A DNA stretch of 20,343 nucleotides from an uncultured Mesorhizobium sp. Its GTDB lineage: Bacteria > Pseudomonadota > Alphaproteobacteria > Rhizobiales > Rhizobiaceae. Every line of letters starts with the position of its first letter. The stretch's first letter is position 1. The notes beneath the pieces are model-generated. The model saw nothing but the letters and a program-made list of their open reading frames with translations, did no database searches and was not told where the DNA came from. The stretch is from positions 1 through 20,343 of the forward strand of contig CATMOC010000003.1 of NCBI GenBank assembly GCA_950071955.1, in the 5' to 3' direction. The position numbers and the translations under genes are program-made. This document shows, piece by piece, positions 13,820 through 20,343 of this stretch.

Positions 13820-13873
13820 AGCGCGCCGCGATCTTTCGGATTCGCTCGCTGCGCTTTAGTTTGTTGTTTTTTG
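13817..13873 (+). terminator. Terminator-like palindrome after the DUF6638 gene
   Basis: TAAAGCGC (13817-13824, including the stop codon) pairs with GCGCTTTA (13851-13858). It is followed by a T-rich run (GTTTGTTGTTTTTTG). The form recalls widespread rhizobial AAAGCGC...GCGCTTTA intergenic palindromes. It probably ends or attenuates transcription before the DUF2333 gene. Confidence 0.6.
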
Positions 13874-13874
13874 T

Positions 13875-13917
13875 GCATGTCTCCGGCCCGAGACCGGTGC
13901 CGGTTTCGGAGACATGC
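13875..13917 (+). repeat. Nested hairpin just upstream of the DUF2333 ribosome site
   Basis: An outer stem GCATGTCTCCG (13875-13885) / CGGAGACATGC (13907-13917) encloses an inner ACCGG (13893-13897) / CCGGT (13900-13904) stem. The ribosome site AGGGGG (13921-13926) lies four bases after it, so folding could influence translation of the next gene. Confidence 0.65.
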
Positions 13918-13931
13918 TTCAGGGGGTTAAT

Positions 13932-15092
13932 ATGCTCGATCCTATCGTCAACTTCTTCAGCCGGGTCTTCCAGGCCATCGGTCGCGGCATCGGCTGGGTC
14001 GTCGGCATCCTCCTGTGGCCGTTCATGGCGGCGAGCCGCTGGTATGCGCGCCGCGGCTGGCTGATCAAGGGCCCGATCGGCATCATGCTGCTCGTGCTGA
14101 TCGGCCTCTATGGCTATTTCATCTGGAATACGCAGGTCTGGTCGGGGTTCGACCCGGAATATGCCGCCAAGTACGAGTTCGTATCCGCTCCCGCCACCAA
14201 CCCCGGCGAAAGCGTTCCCCCCGCGAATGGCGACGCGACCGGCGGTGCGGCCGCGCGTGGCGCGGAAGGGGAAATCCGCACCTGCACGCGTTCGGCGATT
14301 ACCGAAGTCGCCGCCGACCTGATCGAATTCAACGTCAACCAGAACGCCTGGATCTCGTCGATGATCCTCTACAAGGTCGGGCTGTTCGGGATCGACTGGG
14401 ACAGCACGCCCTTTCTCGACAACAAGGCATCGTTCCAGCGCGGCGTGAACCAGGCCATCCGCCGGACCACGGTGGAACTCGTCGACACGCTCGGCCGCGT
14501 GCGCGGAACCAGCCAGATCGACCAGAGCCTCCAGGACGCCCGCGGCGCCATGCAGTTCGACGAGTACACCTGGTACTTCGGCACCGATCCCTTCGGCTTC
14601 AAGACGCCGACCCCGGCCTTCTACCGGTCGGCCATCGAACACCTGCATGCGTTCAACGCGCGGCTCGAGGCCTGCAATGCCGTCTTCGACGCCCGCGCCG
14701 ACAATCTCGTCCAGTTCCTCGACCGGATAGCCAGCGACATCGGCTCGACCTCGGCTATCCTTCGTGAGCGCTCCGAGCTTTACAACGCGGGCTGGTTCGA
14801 CGTGCGCGCGGACGACCGGTTCTGGTTCGCGTATGGGCAACTCTACGGATATTACGGCGTCCTCAAGGGCGCCCGGCACGACTTTACCGACGTCATCACC
14901 AGCCGCGGGCTCGCGACGCTGTGGGAGACGACCGAGAACCAGATCGTCTCGGCGCTCAAGATCACGCCCTTCATCATCTCCAACGGCGACGAAGCCGGCT
15001 GGATCATGCCCACGCACCTCGCCACCATGGGCTTCTACGTGCTGCGGGTGCGGTCCAATCTGGTCGAGATCAGAAGCGTGCTGGACCGCTAG
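13932..15092 (+). CDS. DUF2333 family membrane protein
   Basis: The protein has 386 residues from ATG 13932, chosen because AGGGGG lies six bases before it; an ATG at 13914 falls inside a hairpin. The N-terminus MLDPIVNFFSRVFQ is followed by a hydrophobic stretch (20-34) and a clear membrane helix (48-65, PIGIMLLVLIGLYGYFIW). After a Pro/Gly/Ala-rich linker (about 84-107) comes a large domain with CTRSAITEVAADLIEF, NQNAWISSMILYK, QRGVNQAIRRTTVELVD, TWYFGTDPFGFKTPT, FAYGQLYGYYGVLKG and WIMPTHLATMGFYVLRVR, all typical of DUF2333. Function is unknown; the large domain is probably periplasmic. It is the last gene of the cluster and sits behind a terminator-like palindrome, so it may have separate expression. 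Confidence 0.88.
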   Translation: MLDPIVNFFSRVFQAIGRGIGWVVGILLWPFMAASRWYARRGWLIKGPIGIMLLVLIGLYGYFIWNTQVWSGFDPEYAAKYEFVSAPATNPGESVPPANGDATGGAAARGAEGEIRTCTRSAITEVAADLIEFNVNQNAWISSMILYKVGLFGIDWDSTPFLDNKASFQRGVNQAIRRTTVELVDTLGRVRGTSQIDQSLQDARGAMQFDEYTWYFGTDPFGFKTPTPAFYRSAIEHLHAFNARLEACNAVFDARADNLVQFLDRIASDIGSTSAILRERSELYNAGWFDVRADDRFWFAYGQLYGYYGVLKGARHDFTDVITSRGLATLWETTENQIVSALKITPFIISNGDEAGWIMPTHLATMGFYVLRVRSNLVEIRSVLDR

Positions 15093-15244
15093 AGCCCGGC
15101 GATCCGGACGCGCGTCGGCCTCCCGGTCGCGCTCTCCGTCCCGTTCCTGACGACGGTGGAAAACATCCGGCGCCGCAACGAGCGCATGCGCGGAATGTCG
15201 CCGGGCCGATGCATCCATGTCGCACGGCCAGGACGGGCCGGCAG

Positions 15245-15285
15245 TCTTGCCTTTCCGCCTCTCCTCCCGCTACCATGAGGCAAGA
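15245..15285 (+). promoter_or_regulatory. Possible promoter with flanking inverted repeat before the SDR gene
   Basis: TTGCCT (15247-15252) and TACCAT (15271-15276) are separated by 18 bases, a weak sigma-70 match. A perfect 7-bp inverted repeat TCTTGCC (15245-15251) / GGCAAGA (15279-15285) brackets it, which would suit an operator. The remainder of the 228-bp gap (15093-15320) shows nothing I can name. Confidence 0.3.
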
Positions 15286-15320
15286 TTGTTTTGCTTCATA
15301 ACATTTCGGGAGGATATCTC

Positions 15321-16082
15321 ATGGACGCATCGGGTCAGGTCGCCATCGTAACCGGCGGCGGATCGGGTCTCGGCGAAGCGACGGCGCGCGCGCTCGCCGC
15401 GCGCGGCGCGAAGGTCGCGGTCTTCGACGTCGGCATGGAGCGCGCGGAGAAGGTCGCCGCCGACATCGGCGGCATCGCGGTCAAATGCGACGTGTCGAGC
15501 GCGGAGAGCGGTGAGGCCGCGTTCAAGGCGGTGGTCGATAAACTCGGCACCCCGCGCATCCTGGTAAACTGCGCCGGCATCGCCATCGCGATGAAGACGA
15601 CCGGCAAAGAAGGCGCGCATCCGCTCGATGCCTTCCTGAAGGTCATCAACGTCAACCTCGCCGGCACCTTCAACATGATCCGGCTGTTCGCCTCGCTCTG
15701 CGAGAAGTCGGAGCCGCTGGAAGGCGGCGAGCGCGGCGTCATCGTCAACACGGCTTCGGTCGCGGCCTTCGACGGCCAGATCGGCCAGGCCGCCTACTCG
15801 GCCTCGAAGGGCGGCGTGGTGGGAATGACGCTGCCGATCGCGCGCGACCTGTCGCGCGCCGGCATCCGCGTCTGTACGATCGCGCCAGGCATCTTCAAGA
15901 CGCCGATGCTCGCCGGCCTGCCGGAGGATGCGCAGCGCTCGCTCGGGCAGCAGGTGCCCTTCCCCTCGCGCCTTGGCGAACCGGCCGAATACGGCGCACT
16001 CGCCTGCCACATCGTCGAGAACCAGATGCTCAACGCCGAGACCATCCGCCTCGACGGCGCGATCCGCATGGCGCCGCGCTAG
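15321..16082 (+). CDS. Short-chain dehydrogenase, HSD10 / 3-hydroxy-2-methylacyl-CoA dehydrogenase type
   Basis: The protein has 253 residues from ATG 15321 with GGGAGGA seven bases upstream. The NAD-binding motif TGGGSGLG (residues 11-18), the adenine-ring CDVS, NCAG, Ser146 (NTASVAAF) and Y159-S-A-S-K163 form a complete classical SDR site. [31 protein letters not shown] and [15 protein letters not shown], with the terminal [11 protein letters not shown], are close to bacterial homologues of mitochondrial HSD10, which oxidise 3-hydroxy-2-methylbutyryl-CoA (isoleucine breakdown) or other short 3-hydroxyacyl-CoAs. The adjacent racemase gene, 11 bases downstream, supports a role with 2-methyl-branched acyl-CoAs. 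The exact substrate is inferred. Confidence 0.92.
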   Translation: MDASGQVAIVTGGGSGLGEATARALAARGAKVAVFDVGMERAEKVAADIGGIAVKCDVSSAESGEAAFKAVVDKLGTPRILVNCAGIAIAMKTTGKEGAHPLDAFLKVINVNLAGTFNMIRLFASLCEKSEPLEGGERGVIVNTASVAAFDGQIGQAAYSASKGGVVGMTLPIARDLSRAGIRVCTIAPGIFKTPMLAGLPEDAQRSLGQQVPFPSRLGEPAEYGALACHIVENQMLNAETIRLDGAIRMAPR

Positions 16083-16093
16083 GCGCGAAATCG

Positions 16094-17251
16094 GTGGGGG
16101 AGGAGGAACGGAAGGGGCCGCTTAGCGGCCTCAAGGTCATCGAGATGGCCGGGCTCGGTCCGGTGCCGTTGGCGGCGCTGATCCTGTCGGAGATGGGGGC
16201 GACCGTGGTTCGCGTCGCCCGCCTCGGCGCCGCCGCTTCCTTCCTCAATCTGCCGCCCGAACTCGATCTCGACAGACAGGGCCGCGGCACCGTCAAGGTG
16301 GACCTCAAGGCACCGGAGGGCATGGCACTGATGCGCGAACTCGCCGCCGGAGCCGACGTCCTGATCGAGGGTTTCCGGCCCGGCGTGATGGAGCGGCTCG
16401 GCCTCGGTCCGGATGAACTCCTGGAGGCGAATCCCGGCCTGGTCTATGGCAGGATGACCGGGTTCGGACAGGAGGGGCCGCTCGCGGCGCGCGCCGGCCA
16501 CGATCTCACCTATCTCGCACTGACGGGCATGCTGCACGCCATCGGGCCGAAGGGCGGAAAGCCGGTGCCACCGCTCAATCTTGTGGCGGACTATGGCGGG
16601 GGAACCATGTTCCTGATCGCCGGCATTCTGGCGGCGCTGTTCGAGCGCTCGCGCTCCGGAAGGGGCCAGGTGGTGGACGCGGCGATGGTGGATGGCGCCG
16701 CCACGCTCGGCTCCCTCCCCTACGCGCTGCTTGCAGCGGGTCTGTGGCACGACCAGCGCGGCTCGAACCTGCTCGATTCGGGCGCGCCGTTCTACGACAC
16801 CTACGAAACCTCCGACGGCCGCCACATTGCCGTCGCCTGTCTCGAGCCGCAGTTCTTCGCCGAGTTCGCGCGTCTCCTGCCGTTGGAGGAGCGTCTTGCC
16901 AGGGCGCAATACGACGTTTCGCTCTGGCCTGCGATGCGAGAGGCCATTGCCGGCACGGTCGCGCAGCGATCCCGCGACGACTGGTGGTCGATCTTCGCGG
17001 AAACGGACGCCTGTGTCGCCCCCGTCCTGTCGATGGCCGAGGCACCCGACCACGCCCTCAACGTCGCCCGCGGCACGTTCCGCGCCCAGGGAAAACTCAG
17101 ACGCGCCGCACCCGCGCCGCGTTTTTCCCGCACAGTCTCCGCGCCGTCTGGTCCCGCAACGAAGAACGACGGCATGGCAGCGCTCGCCGCCTTCGGCATA
17201 TCCACGGACCGCGCGGAAGCCCTTGCCCGAAGCGGGGTGATCGGAGGATAA
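16094..17251 (+). CDS. CaiB/BaiF-family alpha-methylacyl-CoA racemase-like protein
   Basis: The protein has 385 residues. GTG 16094 is the only usable start, as the next ATG (16145) would cut into GLKVIEMAGLGP. Family signatures: VIEMAGLGPVPLAALILSEM, FRPGVMERLGLGPDEL, NPGLVYGRMTGFGQEGPLA, GHDLTYLALTGML, LNLVADYGGGTMFL and GRGQVVDAAMVDGA. His136 (GHD) and Asp166 (ADYGGG) are 30 residues apart, as in mycobacterial MCR, where this pair moves the alpha-proton. It would interconvert 2R/2S-methylacyl-CoAs. It lies 11 bases after the SDR stop and is probably co-transcribed. A hairpin of 13 pairs spans its stop codon. A CoA-transferase activity cannot be excluded, but the racemase dyad argues against it. 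Confidence 0.9.
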   Translation: MGEEERKGPLSGLKVIEMAGLGPVPLAALILSEMGATVVRVARLGAAASFLNLPPELDLDRQGRGTVKVDLKAPEGMALMRELAAGADVLIEGFRPGVMERLGLGPDELLEANPGLVYGRMTGFGQEGPLAARAGHDLTYLALTGMLHAIGPKGGKPVPPLNLVADYGGGTMFLIAGILAALFERSRSGRGQVVDAAMVDGAATLGSLPYALLAAGLWHDQRGSNLLDSGAPFYDTYETSDGRHIAVACLEPQFFAEFARLLPLEERLARAQYDVSLWPAMREAIAGTVAQRSRDDWWSIFAETDACVAPVLSMAEAPDHALNVARGTFRAQGKLRRAAPAPRFSRTVSAPSGPATKNDGMAALAAFGISTDRAEALARSGVIGG

Positions 17252-17276
17252 GTGGACAGACGTTGTCCGCTTATCC
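17246..17276 (+). terminator. Hairpin spanning the racemase stop codon
   Basis: GGATAAGTGGACA (17246-17258) pairs with TGTCCGCTTATCC (17264-17276) with one G-U pair, around the loop GACGT. It contains the TAA stop. No T run follows, so it is either a rho-independent terminator of weak form or a 3' stabilising hairpin for the SDR-racemase message. Confidence 0.55.
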
Positions 17277-17327
17277 TGAAGCACGCGGACGACGCAATCC
17301 ACGTGATCTGACGAGGGAGATGCCAGA

Positions 17328-18101
17328 ATGGCCGGCGAGAAGAAGGACGTGATCCGTCCCACCGACGCGGAGGCGATCCGTCTCGCCAAGTCGCTGCTGC
17401 GCGCCTCCCGATACGGCGCGCTCGCCGTACTGGAACCCGGGACCGGTGCGCCCTTCGCGAGTCGCGTCGCGACCGCGACCGATCTCGACGGGTCGCCGCT
17501 GATCCTCGTCTCGACGCTCTCGACGCACACCGGCGGCCTCATGGCCGACCCGCGCTGCTCGCTTCTGCTCGGGGAACCCGGCAAGGGCGACCCCCTCGCC
17601 CATCCGCGCGTGACGCTCGCCTGCCTCGCCGAGCGCCTGGACCGGGAGTCAGACGACGGCAAGCGGGCGCGGCGCCGGTACCTCAATCGCCATCCGAAGG
17701 CGGCGCTCTACGCCGATTTCGGCGACTTCTCTTTCTTCCGGCTACGGCCGGAGCGGGCGAGCCTGAATGGCGGATTCGGCAAGGCATACGCGCTGGAAGC
17801 GTCCGATCTGCTCACGCGAAGTCCCGCAACCGAAGGACTGGCCGTCGCTGAGCAGGGTGCGCTCAACCACATGAACGCCGATCATCGCGACGCCATCGCC
17901 CTCTATGCAGATCATTTCGCCAGGGCGAAGGGTGACGGTGACTGGATCATGACGGGCATCGACGCGGACGGGATCGACGTCGCCTGCGGCGATGATTCGC
18001 GCCGCGTCTTCTTCCCCCAACCTCTCGAATCGGCCGCCGATTTGCGCAAGGCACTCGTTTCGATGGCGGCGGAAGCGCGGGCAGCGAGAGAAATCCGCTG
18101 A
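17328..18101 (+). CDS. HugZ-like PNPOx-fold haem/flavin protein (pyridoxamine 5'-phosphate oxidase family)
   Basis: The protein has 257 residues from ATG 17328 with GAGGGAG upstream. The N-terminal split-barrel includes LRASRYGALAVLEPGTGAPFASRVATATD, SPLILVSTLSTHTGGLMADPRCSLLLGEPGKGDPLAHPRVTL and the ADFGDFSFFRLRPERASLNGGFGKAY segment. The C-terminal DUF2470-type domain has LNHMNADHRDAIALYADHF. This two-domain layout is that of HugZ/HutZ proteins, which bind haem in the cytoplasm and help release or degrade it for iron use. No other haem-uptake gene is in the window. Next comes an ArsR regulator after a 143-bp gap. The family is sure; haem degradation itself is inference. Confidence 0.88.
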   Translation: MAGEKKDVIRPTDAEAIRLAKSLLRASRYGALAVLEPGTGAPFASRVATATDLDGSPLILVSTLSTHTGGLMADPRCSLLLGEPGKGDPLAHPRVTLACLAERLDRESDDGKRARRRYLNRHPKAALYADFGDFSFFRLRPERASLNGGFGKAYALEASDLLTRSPATEGLAVAEQGALNHMNADHRDAIALYADHFARAKGDGDWIMTGIDADGIDVACGDDSRRVFFPQPLESAADLRKALVSMAAEARAAREIR

Positions 18102-18160
18102 ATTTCTTCTTACCCGGCACAAATTCGCTCCAGCCGACTTTCGTTCGAGGACAAACTGAA

Positions 18161-18179
18161 TTACGCTACGTTAGCGTAA
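18161..18179. promoter_or_regulatory. Perfect 19-bp palindrome, likely operator of the ArsR gene
   Basis: TTACGCTA-CGT-TAGCGTAA is a perfect 8+3+8 inverted repeat, 65 bases upstream of the ArsR start and 60 bases past the HugZ stop. Its position and symmetry suit autoregulation by a dimeric winged-helix repressor. It could alternatively form a small hairpin at the 3' end of the hugZ message, but there is no T run. Confidence 0.65.
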
Positions 18180-18244
18180 GCTCAGAAAGCGGAACTTCTC
18201 CGCTTGCTGGTCCTGCGGGGTTTGAAGGACGGACGGAGGCGAAA

Positions 18245-18577
18245 TTGCACAAGGGACCACTTTGTCTCCATGCCGACGACGCGGCAGCGTTTCTCACCGC
18301 GTTTGCCAACAGCAAGCGTATCCAGATCATGTGCGAGCTGCTTTCGGGAGAACTCGCCGTCGGCACGATCGCAGGAAAGGTAGGGCTCAGCCAGTCCGCC
18401 CTGTCCCAGCACCTTGCTAGACTGAGAAGCCTCGGGCTCGTGCGCACCCGCCGCGACAAGCAGACGATCTACTACTCCTGCAATTCCGAAAACGTCAGAA
18501 CCCTCTTCTCCACGCTCGACCTGATGTTCGTGGACGAACCGGCCAAAGTCCCCCTCGCGCTCGCTCGTTCGACCTGA
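18245..18577 (+). CDS. ArsR/SmtB-family winged-helix regulator
   Basis: The protein has 110 residues from TTG 18245, five bases after GGAGG; no better start is available without losing the first helix. The core is FANSKRIQIMCELLSGELAVGTIA, then the recognition helix GLSQSALSQHLARLRSLGLV and the wing RTRRDKQTIYYS. Cysteines are C7, C30 and C79. C30 sits in the I-x-C position that corresponds to the first redox Cys of the sulphide/persulphide sensors SqrR/BigR, but the expected C-terminal Cys is absent (FSTLDLMFVDEP), so a different sensing pair (C30/C79) or none is possible. It probably represses its own gene at the upstream palindrome. Confidence 0.88.
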   Translation: MHKGPLCLHADDAAAFLTAFANSKRIQIMCELLSGELAVGTIAGKVGLSQSALSQHLARLRSLGLVRTRRDKQTIYYSCNSENVRTLFSTLDLMFVDEPAKVPLALARST

Positions 18578-18612
18578 TCGCGCCGCGACGCGGGCCGTGA
18601 ACCGGCCGGCTG

Positions 18613-18641
18613 TTGACCTTTTCCGCTCCTCGCCGTCTATC
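18613..18641 (+). promoter_or_regulatory. Candidate sigma-70 promoter for the RNA methyltransferase gene
   Basis: TTGACC (18613-18618), a 17-base spacer and TCTATC (18636-18641) resemble the alphaproteobacterial TTGAC-N17-CTATAT form. It lies 30 bases before the ATG at 18671, so the leader would be short (about 20 bases). Confidence 0.5.
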
Positions 18642-18670
18642 CGCCGCGTGACATCGAGCGCGAGACATAC

Positions 18671-19498
18671 ATGCATCCAGATCCGGTGAGCGAGGCTTCG
18701 CGCCTCACCCGCATCGACGATCCTGCCGACGAGCGGCTGGCGGCTTACAGGGACATCCGCGAGCGGGACCTCGTCGGGCGGGAAGGACGCTTCGTCGCCG
18801 AAGGCAAGGTCGTGCTGAACGTGCTGTTCGGGAGTTCCGCATTCGAGGCGGAATCCGTCCTGATCCTCGAGAGCCGCCTCGACGGAACGACCGACATCAT
18901 CGAACGCGTGCCGCCGCATGTGCCGATCTACGTGGCGGGAAAGTCGGTGCTGGATGCCGTCGCCGGCTACCACGTGCATCGCGGCGTTCTGGCGATCGGC
19001 CGCCGCGGCGAGCCTCCGGACCTCGACCGCTTTCTCGGCGGCCTGTCCGCGAGGGCGGTCCTTCCGATCCTCATCGGGATTTCCAACCACGACAACGTCG
19101 GAGCGGTCTTCCGCAATGCGGCCGCGTTCGAGGCTGAGGGCGTCCTGCTCGACGAGACCAGCTGCGACCCTCTCTACCGCAAGTCGATCCGCGTCTCGGT
19201 CGGGGCTGCACTCAAGGTGCCGTTCGTGCGGTCGGGCGACGCCGGGAGCATCCTGACAGCCCTTGCGCGGCATGGCTTCGAGTGCCTCGCGCTGTCGCCG
19301 CGCGGACGGATCGCTTCGACCGCGCTGGATTGCCGGGGCCGAACGGCGATCCTTCTGGGGAGCGAAGGGCACGGCCTGCCCGAAACCGTCCTGGAGACAC
19401 TAAGGTCGGTCCGTATCGACATGTCGGCCGGGTTCGACAGCCTCAACGTCGCGGCCGCGTCGGCCATCATGCTGCACCAGCTGTGGAGGCGCCGATAG
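18671..19498 (+). CDS. TrmH/SpoU-family RNA 2'-O-methyltransferase
   Basis: The protein has 275 residues from ATG 18671. The N-terminal substrate-binding part contains GREGRFVAEGKVVLNVLF and VPIYVAGKSVLDAVAGYHVHRGVLAIGRR. The C-terminal SPOUT domain has motif 1 ISNHDNVGAVFRNAAAF (Asn and Arg for catalysis), motif 2 AILLGSEGHGLP, and motif 3 DMSAGFDSLNVAAASAIMLHQ, which form the knotted SAM site. It methylates a ribose 2'-OH in tRNA or rRNA; which nucleotide cannot be told from sequence. It stands alone with its own candidate promoter and converges with the coiled-coil gene after a 10-base gap. Confidence 0.94.
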   Translation: MHPDPVSEASRLTRIDDPADERLAAYRDIRERDLVGREGRFVAEGKVVLNVLFGSSAFEAESVLILESRLDGTTDIIERVPPHVPIYVAGKSVLDAVAGYHVHRGVLAIGRRGEPPDLDRFLGGLSARAVLPILIGISNHDNVGAVFRNAAAFEAEGVLLDETSCDPLYRKSIRVSVGAALKVPFVRSGDAGSILTALARHGFECLALSPRGRIASTALDCRGRTAILLGSEGHGLPETVLETLRSVRIDMSAGFDSLNVAAASAIMLHQLWRRR

Positions 19499-19508
19499 CG
19501 ACGGATCG

Positions 19509-20343
19509 TCAGCGGCCGGCCGCCGCGGCTTCCTTGAGCGCGCGGACGCGATCGGCGAGGCTCGCGGTCCGGCGTTCCTGCCCGGTCACACCGCCGGTCA
19601 TCGCCGGCGCCTTGGCCAGCGCGGTTGAGATCGCCGATTCCGGCCCGTCGAGCATTTCGGTCAGCCGCACGACCTCGGCCGCCAGATCGTTGATCTGCTC
19701 GCGCAGCAGGGCGTTCTCGCGCTTCTGCTGATCCCACTCCTCGGATTTCGAACGCTCGTAGGCCGAGAGCTCGGTCTTGAGCTTCTTGTTCTCCCGCACC
19801 AGGAGCGCCAGCCGCTCCTCGAGCCGCTCGCGGTCCGTGTTCAGTCTCTCCATCGCCTTCTCCACATCTCCCCCCGTGGCCGAGGACAGCAGCGTCGACA
19901 TCTGCAAGGTGAACTCGGCCAGTTCCGCTTCGAGCCTGACCCGCTGCGCCTCGGCTTCCGACAATTGCCGGGAGAGCTCGTCCTCCGTCTTCGCGGCCTG
20001 CTTGGTCTGCTCCCTCAGTCGCGCGAGTTCCTTTTCGCGCCGGTCGAGCTTGTCCTCGCGGTCGGTCAGGCTCGTGACCATCCGCTCGAGCTTCTTTTCG
20101 AGTTCCTCGGTCTTCTTCCGCTCGGCGCGCAAGGTTTCCTGCGCCTGCTTGTTCTCGGTCGCAATCTCGCGCAGGCGGCGTTCCGAATTCCGGTTATTGG
20201 CCTTGTTCTTGGCCACCGAGGCCAGCGTGCCCCGGTGATATTGCAGGTATAGTTCGCCATTCCAAACCGGGAACCTGCGCGGTTCCGCATCCATGGCCTT
20301 GCCCAGACGGTCGAGGAAAGGCACGATGCCCTCGAGCTTGACC
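19509..20343 (-). CDS. Coiled-coil protein, 5' end beyond window
   Basis: The frame is open from the window edge to the stop at 19509, at least 278 residues. A GTG at 20324 could be read as a start, but the frame continues upstream (VKLEGI-VPFLDRLG) without interruption, so the gene very likely begins outside. The visible N-terminal part contains FPVWNGELYLQYHRGTLASV. The following ~170 residues are a dense charged coiled coil (RAERKKTEELEKKLERMV, REDKLDRREKELARLREQ, LREQINDLAAEVVRL). The end (RTASLADRVRALKEAAAAGR) is basic. I do not recognise a family; a structural, cell-division or envelope role is possible but not supported directly. Confidence 0.75.
   Translation of the reverse strand, partial: VKLEGIVPFLDRLGKAMDAEPRRFPVWNGELYLQYHRGTLASVAKNKANNRNSERRLREIATENKQAQETLRAERKKTEELEKKLERMVTSLTDREDKLDRREKELARLREQTKQAAKTEDELSRQLSEAEAQRVRLEAELAEFTLQMSTLLSSATGGDVEKAMERLNTDRERLEERLALLVRENKKLKTELSAYERSKSEEWDQQKRENALLREQINDLAAEVVRLTEMLDGPESAISTALAKAPAMTGGVTGQERRTASLADRVRALKEAAAAGR

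Noticed and set aside
13770..15218. 482-codon minus-strand frame opposite the DUF2333 gene
   Set aside because: It crosses the terminator-like palindrome and lacks any recognisable domain; the DUF2333 signatures are on the plus strand.
16116..16130. GGCCGC-TTA-GCGGCC hairpin just inside the racemase gene
   Set aside because: It lies in the coding sequence (PLSGL) in a GC-rich gene; a 6-bp stem there is expected by chance, and no regulatory context was found.
16079..17686. 535-codon minus-strand frame opposite the racemase and hugZ genes
   Set aside because: It spans two well-supported plus-strand genes and an intergenic hairpin; a composition artefact.

Overview
The window reads as a GC-rich alphaproteobacterial chromosome segment, most like the Rhizobiales. 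The signs are a choline ABC operon (choXWV), a HugZ-type haem protein, an HSD10-like SDR, DUF2333 and DUF6638 proteins, a DUF559 gene and the short palindromic intergenic elements typical of rhizobia. The exception is the first ~1.17 kb, which looks like a different, sphingomonad/Erythrobacter-type genome: a FeoA fragment, a COQ9-family segment and the C-terminal part of an Fe(3+)-type ABC ATPase. These are joined in frame to the N-terminal 190 residues of ChoV. The join falls in the conserved Walker B motif, so I suspect an assembly chimera or homology-driven recombination rather than an ordinary gene.

Layout. 1-208 (-): feoA, partial. 263-3651 (-): choX, choW and chimeric choV. 3914-4525 (+): thymidine kinase. 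4629-5024 (+): small exported cytochrome c. 5102-5737 (-): TetR regulator, divergent from 5849-6972 (+), a fatty acid hydroxylase/sterol desaturase translationally coupled to a small Cys-rich exported protein. 7100-15092 (+): a run of poorly characterised genes, comprising a coiled-coil protein, a 381-aa protein, an AAA+ ATPase, a two-helix membrane protein, a DUF6638 protein and a DUF2333 membrane protein. Between the membrane protein and DUF6638 lies an accessory patch (about 11618-12532) with a truncated Phd-type antitoxin, three palindromic repeat copies and a DUF559 nuclease-like gene bracketed by inverted repeat copies. 15321-17251 (+): an SDR / alpha-methylacyl-CoA racemase pair. 17328-18101 (+): HugZ-like protein. 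18245-18577 (+): ArsR regulator behind a 19-bp palindrome. 18671-19498 (+): SpoU/TrmH RNA methyltransferase. 19509-20343 (-): a coiled-coil protein that runs off the window.

How the genes fit together. choXWV would import choline, but the ATPase downstream of Walker B is not ChoV. The desaturase operon is probably controlled by its divergent TetR. The 7.1-15.1 kb cluster is the best candidate for an undescribed system: an AAA+ motor encoded with a long coiled-coil partner, two soluble proteins of unknown function and two membrane proteins, which suggests a cytoplasm-to-membrane machine. The SDR and racemase would act on branched or 2-methyl acyl-CoAs. No tRNA, rRNA, CRISPR array or intact transposase was seen. 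No gene-free stretch exceeds 300 bases.
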